This document shows positions 51,556 to 60,310 of a stretch of 64,000 bases of DNA, one piece after another (position 1 is the stretch's first letter; every line of letters begins with the position of its first letter). The stretch spans positions 1 through 64,000 of the forward strand of contig MFFN01000001.1 in assembly GCA_001777915.1 (NCBI GenBank). Direction: 5' to 3'. Source of the stretch: Candidatus Edwardsbacteria bacterium RifOxyA12_full_54_48. GTDB taxonomy: Bacteria; Edwardsbacteria; AC1; EtOH8. Position numbers and translations under genes: made by a program. Under the pieces are notes generated by a model, which ran no database searches, was not told the origin of the DNA, and was given only the letters and a program-made list of their open reading frames with translations.

Positions 51556-54056
51556 AGGCGATCATCATGGCCGGGGGCTTCGGCACCCGCTTAAGGCCGC
51601 TTACCTGCCAGATCCCCAAGCCGATGGTGCCCATGGTCAACCGGCCGATGATGGAGCATATCATCATGCTTTTGAAGGAGCACCAGATCACCGAGATGGT
51701 GGCCCTGCTGTTCCACCAAGCGGAGAGCATCTCCGACTACTTCGGCGACGGCACGGGCTTCGGGGTCAAGATAGAATACATCCGGCCGGACTCCGATTAC
51801 GGCACCGCCGGGGCGGTGGGCATGGCCCGGGAGCTTTTGAAGGAGCCGTTCATCGTCATCTCCGGCGATCTGCTGACCGACTTCGACCTGGGCGGGATCA
51901 TTGCCTTTCACAATAAAAAGAAGGCCCTGGCCACCATCACTCTGACCCGGGTGGCCAATCCATTGGAATACGGGATAGTGATCACTGACCAGGATGACCG
52001 GATCAGCCGCTTTCTGGAGAAGCCCACCTGGGGACAGGTGTTCTCCGACACCATCAACACCGGGATCTATGTCTTTCAGCCGGAGATCTTCGACCTGATA
52101 CCTGTTAAAAAAGAATTCGATTTTTCCCAGGACCTTTTTCCTCTGATCCTGTCCCAGAACAAGCCGCTCTATGGCTGCATCACCAACGGATACTGGCGGG
52201 ACATCGGCAATATCACCGAGTACCGCCAGGCCCATCTGGACGCCCTGAAGGGCGAGGTCCGGGTGGACATCGAGGGCGACCGCTTAAACCTGATCGGCAA
52301 GGACATCTGGGTGGGCAAGGGCTCCAGCATCAACGCCAAGAATTCCCGGCTGACCGGGGCGGTGATCATGGGCCGGAACGTCACGGTGGGCCAGGGGACC
52401 CACCTGCATGACGTGGTCGTCGGCAATGACTGCCATATCGGCCAGGACGCCTTCATCGAGCATTCCATCATCTGGTCGGGCTGTCATATAGGAGATAAAG
52501 CCCGGGTCGAGGAGGCCATCGTCTGCGACGGGGTGGAGATCGGCAGCCAGGCGGTGATCGAACAGCACGCCATTCTCAGCAGCCAGGTGAAGATCGGCAG
52601 CCAGGCCCGGGTCAGCGCCAATGTCAAGGTGTGGCCGGGAAAATCGGTGGATGACCAGGCGGTGCTGACCTCCAGCCTGATCTGGGGCGACCGCTGGTTC
52701 AAGGAGTTCTTTGCCGGGCCCCGGGTGACCGGGCTGGCCAACATGGAGATGACCCCGGAGTTCGCCGCCAAACTGGGGGCGGCCTACGGAGCGCTGTTGG
52801 GCAAGGGATCGGTGGTGCTGACCAGCCGGGACAGCCACCCGGTCAGCCGGATGATCAACCGGGCGGTGATATCCGGGCTTCTTTCGGCCGGGGTCAAGGT
52901 CCACGAGCTGCGGGCCCTGCCCATCCCCATCGTCCGCTACCAACTCAAGACCGGCGGGGACCAGGGCGGGCTGCACACCAGAAAATCGCCCTTCGATCCC
53001 AAGATGGTGGACATCATCTTCTTCGACAAGGACGGCAAGGACCTCCCGGCCGGGAAGATCAAGAACCTGGAGCGGATGTTTTTGCGGGAGGATTTTTCAA
53101 GGGCCCAGCCCGAGGACACCGGGGTGATTGAATTCCCCCACCGGGTGATGGAGGGCTACCGGGAGGGCCTGCTGTCATACATCGACACCCAGGCCATCCG
53201 GGAGGCCAAATACAAAGTGGTGATAGATTACGCCTACGGGGCGGCGGCCGGGATCTTTCCCTCCATCCTGGGGGAGCTGGGCATCGAGGTGGTGGCCCTG
53301 AACGCCTTTGAGAACCCGGAGAAGCTCACCAAGAGCGGGGATGATTTCGTGGCCTCCCAGCAGAGGCTGTCCCAGATGGTGCAGTCCATAAAGGCCGATG
53401 TGGGCTTTCTTTTGGACAGCGGGGCGGAGCGGGTCTTCTTAGTGGACGAGCAGGGAAAGATAATGGACGAGGACCAGGCCCTGGCGGCGGTCTGCCTGCT
53501 GGTGATGAAGGGCCGGACGGTCAAGGAACTGGCGGTGCCGGTGACGGCCTCCCGGGCCATCGAGGAGATGGCCCAGAAATACCAGGTCAGGGTCAAGCGC
53601 AGCCGGATAGACAACCGGTCGCTGATTGAAGAGGCCGCCAGCGAGAACGTGGCCTTTGTGGCCAGCCGCCGGGGCGGCTATATCTTCCCGGAATTCCAGC
53701 CGGCCTTCGACGCCATGCTGTCCATCACCAAGATACTGGAGCTGATGGCGCTGACCGGAAGCAAACTGGGGAGCATCACTTCCGAGATCCCCCCAAGCCA
53801 CATGGTCAAGAAGAACATCCCCTGCCCCTGGAGCAAGAAGGGCCTGGTCTTAAGGACCCTGATGGAGCAGACCAAGGACCACCCGGAGAAGCAGTTCATC
53901 GACGGCATCAAACTGTTCTACGGCCGGGACTGGGTGCAGGTGCTGCCCGATCCCAACCGGGAGCTGTTCCACATCAATGCCGAGGCCGACGATCAAAACC
54001 GGGCCCAAGAATTGGTGAATGAATACACCAGGAAGATAGAAGAATGCTTAAAGTAG
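51552..54056 (+). CDS. NDP-sugar pyrophosphorylase fused to a degenerate phosphomannomutase domain
   Basis: 834 residues. Part 1 (1-about 235) is a nucleotidyltransferase with MAGGFGTRLRPLTCQIPKPM and GDLLTDFDL. Part 2 (about 255-385) is a left-handed hexapeptide helix. Part 3 (about 410-830) is a phosphohexomutase-like domain, but its active sites are altered: TASHNP is replaced by LHTRKSP (about 475), and the metal-binding DGDADR becomes DSGAER (about 623). Fusions of this kind occur in several phyla and are annotated as mannose-1-phosphate guanylyltransferase; mutase activity here is doubtful. Coupled to the upstream GlmU-like gene, overlapped by the next. Confidence 0.85.
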   Translation: MKAIIMAGGFGTRLRPLTCQIPKPMVPMVNRPMMEHIIMLLKEHQITEMVALLFHQAESISDYFGDGTGFGVKIEYIRPDSDYGTAGAVGMARELLKEPFIVISGDLLTDFDLGGIIAFHNKKKALATITLTRVANPLEYGIVITDQDDRISRFLEKPTWGQVFSDTINTGIYVFQPEIFDLIPVKKEFDFSQDLFPLILSQNKPLYGCITNGYWRDIGNITEYRQAHLDALKGEVRVDIEGDRLNLIGKDIWVGKGSSINAKNSRLTGAVIMGRNVTVGQGTHLHDVVVGNDCHIGQDAFIEHSIIWSGCHIGDKARVEEAIVCDGVEIGSQAVIEQHAILSSQVKIGSQARVSANVKVWPGKSVDDQAVLTSSLIWGDRWFKEFFAGPRVTGLANMEMTPEFAAKLGAAYGALLGKGSVVLTSRDSHPVSRMINRAVISGLLSAGVKVHELRALPIPIVRYQLKTGGDQGGLHTRKSPFDPKMVDIIFFDKDGKDLPAGKIKNLERMFLREDFSRAQPEDTGVIEFPHRVMEGYREGLLSYIDTQAIREAKYKVVIDYAYGAAAGIFPSILGELGIEVVALNAFENPEKLTKSGDDFVASQQRLSQMVQSIKADVGFLLDSGAERVFLVDEQGKIMDEDQALAAVCLLVMKGRTVKELAVPVTASRAIEEMAQKYQVRVKRSRIDNRSLIEEAASENVAFVASRRGGYIFPEFQPAFDAMLSITKILELMALTGSKLGSITSEIPPSHMVKKNIPCPWSKKGLVLRTLMEQTKDHPEKQFIDGIKLFYGRDWVQVLPDPNRELFHINAEADDQNRAQELVNEYTRKIEECLK

Positions 54057-54505
54057 GCAAAAACAGGATCGTTTTGGCCGCTATTGTCCTGGCGGTCCTG
54101 ATCGTCTTTGCAGTTATCTATAATAATTGGCTGAGCCCCAAAGCCAAGGTCAAGGCCGTCGTGGAGCAGACCACCAAGGCCTTTCTGATTAAGAATAAAG
54201 CGCTGATCATGGAAAACATCAGCCCGGATTTCTATTGTGATCCTTTCGACAAGCCCAAGGTGGACACCAGCCTGACCCTGTTCTTCCGAGAGTTCGAAAA
54301 GGCCAAGGTCACCCTTAACGACCAGAAGGTTCAGGTAACGGGAGATGAGGCAACGGATACCATCGGGGTCATCGTAGTAGTGAGCCGGGGAGGCGAGCAG
54401 GGGTTCATTTTGGGATCTTTCGGCAATCCGGCCCGTTTGACCCTTAAATTGAAAAAACGTAAAAAATGGCAGATAACCGGGGTCGAGGGTTTGAAAATCT
54501 ATTGA
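54044..54505 (+). CDS. Membrane-anchored small protein of unknown function
   Basis: 153 residues, start overlapping the preceding gene by 13 bp. One N-terminal membrane helix (IVLAAIVLAVLIVFAVIYNN, about 9-28) is followed by a globular alpha-beta domain that resembles NTF2-like folds (KAVVEQTTKAFLIKNKALIM ... VTGDEATDTIGVIVVVSRGG). No motif gives a function. A terminator follows 31 bp after the stop, so this closes the sugar-nucleotide operon. Confidence 0.72.
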   Translation: MLKVGKNRIVLAAIVLAVLIVFAVIYNNWLSPKAKVKAVVEQTTKAFLIKNKALIMENISPDFYCDPFDKPKVDTSLTLFFREFEKAKVTLNDQKVQVTGDEATDTIGVIVVVSRGGEQGFILGSFGNPARLTLKLKKRKKWQITGVEGLKIY

Positions 54506-54535
54506 TTTTAAGGTATAATTACCGAGAACCAGACG

Positions 54536-54570
54536 ACACCGAACTGAAATTTTTAGGTTCGGTGTTTTTT
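54536..54570 (+). terminator. Intrinsic terminator of the sugar-nucleotide operon
   Basis: Perfect 9-bp stem ACACCGAAC / GTTCGGTGT with a 12-nt loop and a T6 run. It separates the operon from lysS. Confidence 0.85.
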
Positions 54571-54605
54571 ATACACTTCACCCAGCAGTAAACCAGGAGA
54601 ATCAA

Positions 54606-56081
54606 ATGTCCGAACATTTGGGAAACCAGATCCCGGAAAGGGCCGAGAGAATCCATAAGCTTGAAGAACTGAAAAAGATGGGGATAGATCTCTACCCCTA
54701 TTCCTATCAGGCCGACATCAAGGCGGCCGAGATACTGGCCGCCCCAGACCAGCTGATCGAATCGGGACGCGAGGTTAAGGCGGCCGGCCGGATAGTGGCC
54801 ATCCGGGGCCACGGCAAGGCGGCCTTTCTGCACCTGTCGGACGACAGCGGCAAGATACAATGCTACATCCGCCAGGACGAGGTGGGCGAAGAGAACTACA
54901 GGGCCTTCAAGCTGTATGATCTGGGTGACTTCATCGGCGTGGCGGGAAAGATCTTCCGGACCAAGACCGGGGAGGTAAGCATCCACGCCAAGGAGGTGGT
55001 CCTGCTGTCCAAGTCCCTGCTGCCCCTGCCGGAAAAATTTCACGGCCTGCAGGATGTGGAGCTGCGCTACCGCAAGAGATACCTGGACCTGATCGCCAAC
55101 CCGGAGGTCAAGCAGCTGTTCATCAAGCGCACCAGATTCGTCAAGGCCCTGCGCGATTTCATGGATGCCAAGGGGTTCATGGAGGTGGAGACGCCGTGTC
55201 TGGAGCTGATACCCGGCGGGGCCGACGCCCAGCCCTTCACCACCCATCACAACACCCTGGATATCGATATGTTCCTGCGGATATCGCTGGAGCTTCACCT
55301 CAAGCGGCTGATCGTGGGCGGTTATGACAAGGTCTACGAGATGGGCCGGGTGTTCCGCAACGAGGGGATGAGCCCCCAGCATCTGCAGGAATTCACCATG
55401 ATGGAGTTCTACTGGGCCTACGCCGATTACAACCAGCTGATGCCCTTGGTGGAGGAGATGTACATCACCCTGCTGGAAAAGACCTTCGGCAGTCTGGAGA
55501 TAACCTTCGAGGACAAGGTCCTCAATTTCAAAGGGCCCTGGCCCCGCTATGACTACCGCCAGCTGCTGATAGACAAGTCCGGGGTGGACCTGGACCAGTA
55601 TCCCACCACCGAATCGCTGATACCCAAGCTCAAGGAGATGGGCATCAAGCCCGATCCCAAGCTGGGACGGGGGCGCCTGATAGACCAGCTTTATAAAAAA
55701 TTCGTCCGGCCGGAGCTCACCCAGCCGTGCTTCCTGATAGATCATCCGCTGGACGTTTCGCCTTTGGCCAAGAAACATCCCACCCGCCAGGGATATGTCC
55801 AGCGCTTCCAGGTGCTGTTCGCCGGGGCCGAGGTGGGCAACGGTTTCTCCGAGCTCAACGATCCGCTGGACCAGCGGGCCAGGTTCGAGGAACAGGCCCG
55901 GCTGCGGGAGAAGGGCGACACCGAGGCCCAGATGTACGACCGGGATTTCGTCGAGGCCCTGGAACACGGGATGCCGCCCTGCGGCGGGTTCGGGGTGGGC
56001 ATGGACCGGTTCTTCGCCATCGTCAGCAATTCCACCTCGGTGCGGGAGATCGTGTTCTTTCCCACCATGAAGCCGGAATGA
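54606..56081 (+). CDS. lysS: Lysine--tRNA ligase (class II)
   Basis: 491 residues. N-terminal OB-fold anticodon-binding domain (about 55-160, VKAAGRIVAIRGHGKAAFLH), then the class II core: motif 1 around FMEVETPCLELIPGGADAQP (about 196-215), motif 2 around YEMGRVFRNEGMSPQHLQEF (about 245-264) and motif 3 GFGVGMDRFFAIV (about 462-474). Full length. The start has AGGAGA close upstream. Charges tRNA-Lys in the cytoplasm. Confidence 0.97.
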   Translation: MSEHLGNQIPERAERIHKLEELKKMGIDLYPYSYQADIKAAEILAAPDQLIESGREVKAAGRIVAIRGHGKAAFLHLSDDSGKIQCYIRQDEVGEENYRAFKLYDLGDFIGVAGKIFRTKTGEVSIHAKEVVLLSKSLLPLPEKFHGLQDVELRYRKRYLDLIANPEVKQLFIKRTRFVKALRDFMDAKGFMEVETPCLELIPGGADAQPFTTHHNTLDIDMFLRISLELHLKRLIVGGYDKVYEMGRVFRNEGMSPQHLQEFTMMEFYWAYADYNQLMPLVEEMYITLLEKTFGSLEITFEDKVLNFKGPWPRYDYRQLLIDKSGVDLDQYPTTESLIPKLKEMGIKPDPKLGRGRLIDQLYKKFVRPELTQPCFLIDHPLDVSPLAKKHPTRQGYVQRFQVLFAGAEVGNGFSELNDPLDQRARFEEQARLREKGDTEAQMYDRDFVEALEHGMPPCGGFGVGMDRFFAIVSNSTSVREIVFFPTMKPE

Positions 56082-56134
56082 TCCGCAAATAATTTCAACT
56101 TGATATTTTAAATTGTAAATTGCAAAATAATTGA

Positions 56135-57367
56135 ATGTCCTACGAATTTTTCATAGCCGTAAGGCACCTCAAGGCCAAGCGAAGGACCGGATTCATCTCG
56201 GTGGTCAGCTTGATCTCCCTGGCCGGGATCACCGTGGGCGTGGGGGCTCTGGTGATAGTCCTTTCGGTGATGAATGGTTTCCAGACCGACCTGCGCAACC
56301 GGATACTGGGGACCAACGCCCATGTGATAATCCTGAAATACCACAATCAGCCCATCGAAGGCTATCATGAACTGATCGCCCGGATAGATTCCCTGCCGGG
56401 CATCATCGGCAGTTCGCCTTTTATTTACACCAAGAGCATGATCGCGGTGGGCAGCCGGGTGGACGGGGTGGTCCTGCGGGGGGTGGATCCAGAGATTGAA
56501 AAATCCATAACCGATATCTCCCGCAATATGATCACCGGGGATTACGATTTCACGGCCTATTCCGACAGCCTTCCGGCCATAGTGCTGGGGGTGGACCTGG
56601 CCGACCGGCTGGTGGCCCACCTGGGCGACACCGTCACCGTGGCCTCACCCCAGGCCGCCCGGGCCACACCTTTGGGACTGGTGCCCCGGGCCAGGCAGTT
56701 CCGGCTGGTGGGGGTGTTCGATGCCGGAATGTACGAATATAATTCCACCCTGGCGTTCATCGGCCTCAACGAGGCCCAGGATTTTCTGGACATGGGCGCT
56801 GCGGTGACCGGCATCGAGGTCAAGATCACGGACATCTACCAGGCCCAGCAGGTGGGGCGGGAGATCGTCAAAAAGCTCGGCCCTGCCCAGTACCGCTATA
56901 ACGACTGGATACAGCTGAACTGGAGTCTTTTTTCGGCCCTCAAACTGGAGAAGACGGTGATGTTCCTGATCCTGGTGCTGATCATAATGGTGGCGGCCTT
57001 CAATATCATCTCCAGCCTGATCATGACGGTGATCGAGAAGACCCGGGAGATAGGCATCCTCAAATCCATGGGGGCCACCTCCCGCAGCATCATGCGGATA
57101 TTCGTCTACGAGGGGTTGATGATCGGCCTGGTGGGGACGCTGCTGGGGCTGGGGCTGGGCTATGTGATGTGCCTGCTGCTGGCCAAGTACCAGTTCATCG
57201 ATCTGCCGGCCGACGTCTATTTCATCAACAAGCTGCCGGTGCAGATCCAGCCCTGGGATTTCGTCTTGGTGGCGGCGGCGGCGGTGTTGATCAGCTTTCT
57301 GGCCACCATCTACCCGGCCTGGAAGGCATCGCGGCTGGACCCGGTGGAGGCCATAAGATATGAATAA
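56135..57367 (+). CDS. LolC/E-like ABC transporter permease
   Basis: 410 residues with the four-helix MacB/FtsX layout: helix 1 (FISVVSLISLAGITVGVGAL), a large periplasmic domain (about 50-265), then three helices (TVMFLILVLIIMVAAFNIIS, GLMIGLVGTLLGLGLGYVMC, DFVLVAAAAVLISFLATIYP). The N-terminus SYEFFIAVRHLKAKRR and C-terminus SRLDPVEAIRYE are typical of lipoprotein-releasing (LolC/E) permeases. No LolD ATPase gene is adjacent, so it must come from elsewhere. It would release lipoproteins from the inner membrane. Confidence 0.88.
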   Translation: MSYEFFIAVRHLKAKRRTGFISVVSLISLAGITVGVGALVIVLSVMNGFQTDLRNRILGTNAHVIILKYHNQPIEGYHELIARIDSLPGIIGSSPFIYTKSMIAVGSRVDGVVLRGVDPEIEKSITDISRNMITGDYDFTAYSDSLPAIVLGVDLADRLVAHLGDTVTVASPQAARATPLGLVPRARQFRLVGVFDAGMYEYNSTLAFIGLNEAQDFLDMGAAVTGIEVKITDIYQAQQVGREIVKKLGPAQYRYNDWIQLNWSLFSALKLEKTVMFLILVLIIMVAAFNIISSLIMTVIEKTREIGILKSMGATSRSIMRIFVYEGLMIGLVGTLLGLGLGYVMCLLLAKYQFIDLPADVYFINKLPVQIQPWDFVLVAAAAVLISFLATIYPAWKASRLDPVEAIRYE

Positions 57368-57390
57368 TAAACTCAGGTAAAATATTTAAA

Positions 57391-58425
57391 ATGAAAAACA
57401 AAACCATACTTTCCATCATTCTATCAACCTTATGGCTATCGGCACAGCCGGTAAGGGCCTTCGACCGGGTCTATACCATGGGCGATAAGATAGATTCCTC
57501 GCCGTTGATAGTCTATGCCAATGTGCAGGAAGCGAAGGAATTGGCGGCCAAAAAGAAAAAAAACAGCGGACCAGAGGAGATCGTCGGCGATTATCTTTAC
57601 CGGCTGAAGGTGCTGGAGGTGGTCAAGGGCAGCCCGAAGATAAAAGAGGTCATGGTCATCCAGTCCCCTGAATTCCGGGCCGATCCCCGGTATTTTACCC
57701 AGGGCCAGAATGTCATTGCCTTTTTAAAGCCCAACAGTCTTTCCGGGAAATTCCTGTCCAGATACCGCCTGCCGAGGATGGTCTATTACGAATGCTTCGC
57801 CAACAAGCAGGGAATGATGGCCCTAGCAGATTCTACCCGGGAATTCTACCTGGGAAGCATCAAAAAATACCTCTCGGCCAAGCGGGCCAAAAGATCCAAG
57901 AGGGCTGCAGAATGGGTCTCTTTGCTGGAAAACGCTCCGGACGAACTTAAAGAGAACGCCCTGTTGGAACTTTCAACCAGGCCGTATTATCCGGCCATAA
58001 ATATTTTCATACGATGTTTGGGCGAAGAAAATCTGACAACCCTGGCGCATAAAAATTTAAAACTTTTTCCACCGGACAGTTTGGAGGCCAGGCTCGATTC
58101 GTTGATGAAGTTTCAGAAAAGCGACTCAAGACTGGTCAGGGTAAACCTGATAAAATTGGTCTCGCCCATCCATGATGATAAGGTGTTTAAATTTCTGCAG
58201 AGATCATTGAAGGACGACAAGTTCGAGGTGAGGGCCACCGCCGCCCAGAGCCTGGAGGGTTGGACCGACAAGAAGGCCGTCAAGTCTCTCAAGAAAGCCC
58301 TGGACGACGATGACGATTATGTCCGCAGTGCGGCCTATGAGGCGCTGACCAAACAGGGATTCCAGATCGAAAAGAAGGACGACCTAACCTACAAGATCCT
58401 GCAGGAACCGGGAAAGAAAAATTAG
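57391..58425 (+). CDS. Exported HEAT-repeat protein
   Basis: 344 residues. Signal peptide (MKNKTILSIILSTLWLSAQPVRA); a basic, Lys-rich N-domain; then HEAT-like alpha repeats toward the C-terminus (for example VRVNLIKLVSPIHDDKVFKF and DDDDYVRSAAYEALTKQGF). It probably acts as a binding scaffold in the envelope. It follows the LolC/E-like gene by 23 bp, so it may be co-expressed. No enzyme motif seen. Confidence 0.8.
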   Translation: MKNKTILSIILSTLWLSAQPVRAFDRVYTMGDKIDSSPLIVYANVQEAKELAAKKKKNSGPEEIVGDYLYRLKVLEVVKGSPKIKEVMVIQSPEFRADPRYFTQGQNVIAFLKPNSLSGKFLSRYRLPRMVYYECFANKQGMMALADSTREFYLGSIKKYLSAKRAKRSKRAAEWVSLLENAPDELKENALLELSTRPYYPAINIFIRCLGEENLTTLAHKNLKLFPPDSLEARLDSLMKFQKSDSRLVRVNLIKLVSPIHDDKVFKFLQRSLKDDKFEVRATAAQSLEGWTDKKAVKSLKKALDDDDDYVRSAAYEALTKQGFQIEKKDDLTYKILQEPGKKN

Positions 58426-58445
58426 GATAAGGACTGATTAATTAG

Positions 58446-60281
58446 ATGATCGACAAGAAACTAAGGAATATCGCCATCATTGCCCACGTGGACCACGGCA
58501 AGACCACCCTGGTGGATGCCCTGCTCCGGCAGAGCGGGCTTTTCAGGGACAACCAGGAGGTGCCCGAACTGGTGATGGATTCCAACCCCCTGGAGCGGGA
58601 ACGCGGAATCACCATCTTCTCCAAGAACGCCTCCATCCATTACAACGGATATAAGATCAACATCGTAGACACCCCGGGCCATGCCGATTTCGGTTCCGAG
58701 GTGGAGCGGGTGCTGTCGATGGTGGACGGCGTTCTGCTGCTGGTGGATGCGGTGGACGGCCCCATGCCCCAGACCCGGTTCGTGCTGCAAAAGTCCCTCA
58801 AGCTTGACCTTAAGACCATAGTGGTGATAAACAAAATAGATAGGCCGGATTCCCGCCCCCATTGGGCGCTGGACCAGGTGTTCGACCTGTTCGTCTCCCT
58901 GGACGCCACCGATGAACAGCTGGATTTTCCGGTGGTATACGCTTCGGGGAAATCGGGCATTGCCACCATGGAATTGGAAAAACCGGGGAACAATATCATA
59001 CCCATTTTTGACGTGATAATAGATAAAGTGCCGTCTCCGCCGGGGGATCCCGACAAGCCGCTGCAGATGCTGGTGACCAGCATGGATTACAACGATTACG
59101 TGGGGCGGCTGGCCATCGGAAGGATCCTCAACGGGAGGATACGATCCGGACAGTCGGCGGCCCGGATAAAGAAGGACCGGACCACCAAGATCGAGAAAAT
59201 AACCCGGATCTACGGCTTCGAGGGCCTTAAGCGGATAGAGGTGCAGGACGTGACGGCCGGGGATATTCTGGCCCTGGCCGGATTTCCGGAGATCAACATC
59301 GGCGAGACCATCGCCGACTCGGTGGACCCCCAGGCCCTGCCCTATGTGGATATTGACCAGCCAACCATCTCCATGCTGTTCTCGGTGAACAACAGCCCCT
59401 TCTCCGGGCAGGACGGGGCCTACGTGACCTCCCGCCAGATAAGAGACCGGCTGGCCCGGGAGCTGAAATCTAACGTGGGGCTGAAGATAGAGGACACCGG
59501 ATCGCCGGATTCATTCAAGGTCTCCGGGCGGGGGGAGCTCCACCTTTCCATTCTGATAGAGACCATACGGCGGGAGGGCTACGAATTGCAGGTATCACGG
59601 CCCGAGGTCATCCTCAGGGAGATCGATGGAAAGACCTGCGAGCCCTTTGAGTATCTGGTGATAGACGTGGACGATGCCTATGTGGGCGCGGTGATGGAGA
59701 AACTGGGCCAGCGCAAGGCCGAGCTGCAGAACATGAAGGCCGATGGAAAGGGCCGAACCCGGTTAGAATTCAACATCCCGGCCCGAGGCCTGATAGGATT
59801 CCGGGGGCAGTTTCTGACCGACACCCGGGGGACCGGCATCATGCATCACAACTTTCTGGATTACCAGACCTACCGGGGCGAGATCAGCGCCCAGGTCAAC
59901 GGAGTGCTGGTGGCCATGGAGACCGGCACCGCCACCTCATACTCGCTGGATTCCATCCAGGAGCGGGGAATGCTGTTCGTGGCCCCGGGCGACCGGGCCT
60001 ACCAGGGAATGATAATCGGGGAAAGGCCCAAGGAGAACGATCTGGTGGTCAATGTCACCAGGGCCAAAAAGCTGGGCAACCAGCGGTCATCCACCTCGGA
60101 GGAGGCCATAAGGCTGACCCCGCCCAAGATCATGACCCTGGAGGAGGCGCTGGAGTTCATCGCCGATGACGAGCTGGTGGAGGTGACCCCCAAGGCCATC
60201 CGGTTAAGGAAGAAAATTTTATCGGATATCGACCGTCGCCGGTCGCGCCGGGTCAAGCCGGGTGCCGAGGCCGAGGAATAA
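58446..60281 (+). CDS. typA: Translational GTPase TypA/BipA
   Basis: 611 residues. The GTPase domain contains the P-loop [15 protein letters not shown] (about 12-26), [16 protein letters not shown] and [11 protein letters not shown]-Tu-like domain II and EF-G-like domains III/V follow, then the TypA-specific C-terminal domain (about 500-611). It binds the ribosome and affects stress and assembly. Complete, ATG start 20 bp after the HEAT-repeat gene. Confidence 0.97.
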   Translation: MIDKKLRNIAIIAHVDHGKTTLVDALLRQSGLFRDNQEVPELVMDSNPLERERGITIFSKNASIHYNGYKINIVDTPGHADFGSEVERVLSMVDGVLLLVDAVDGPMPQTRFVLQKSLKLDLKTIVVINKIDRPDSRPHWALDQVFDLFVSLDATDEQLDFPVVYASGKSGIATMELEKPGNNIIPIFDVIIDKVPSPPGDPDKPLQMLVTSMDYNDYVGRLAIGRILNGRIRSGQSAARIKKDRTTKIEKITRIYGFEGLKRIEVQDVTAGDILALAGFPEINIGETIADSVDPQALPYVDIDQPTISMLFSVNNSPFSGQDGAYVTSRQIRDRLARELKSNVGLKIEDTGSPDSFKVSGRGELHLSILIETIRREGYELQVSRPEVILREIDGKTCEPFEYLVIDVDDAYVGAVMEKLGQRKAELQNMKADGKGRTRLEFNIPARGLIGFRGQFLTDTRGTGIMHHNFLDYQTYRGEISAQVNGVLVAMETGTATSYSLDSIQERGMLFVAPGDRAYQGMIIGERPKENDLVVNVTRAKKLGNQRSSTSEEAIRLTPPKIMTLEEALEFIADDELVEVTPKAIRLRKKILSDIDRRRSRRVKPGAEAEE

Positions 60282-60310
60282 AATAAGGTCAAAATAGAAA
60301 GCATTAGGAG

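Noticed and set aside
54519-55967. Long minus-strand open frame (482 codons) opposite lysS
   Set aside because: Shadow of lysS, which has intact class II motifs; the antisense product has no recognisable fold and no ribosome site.
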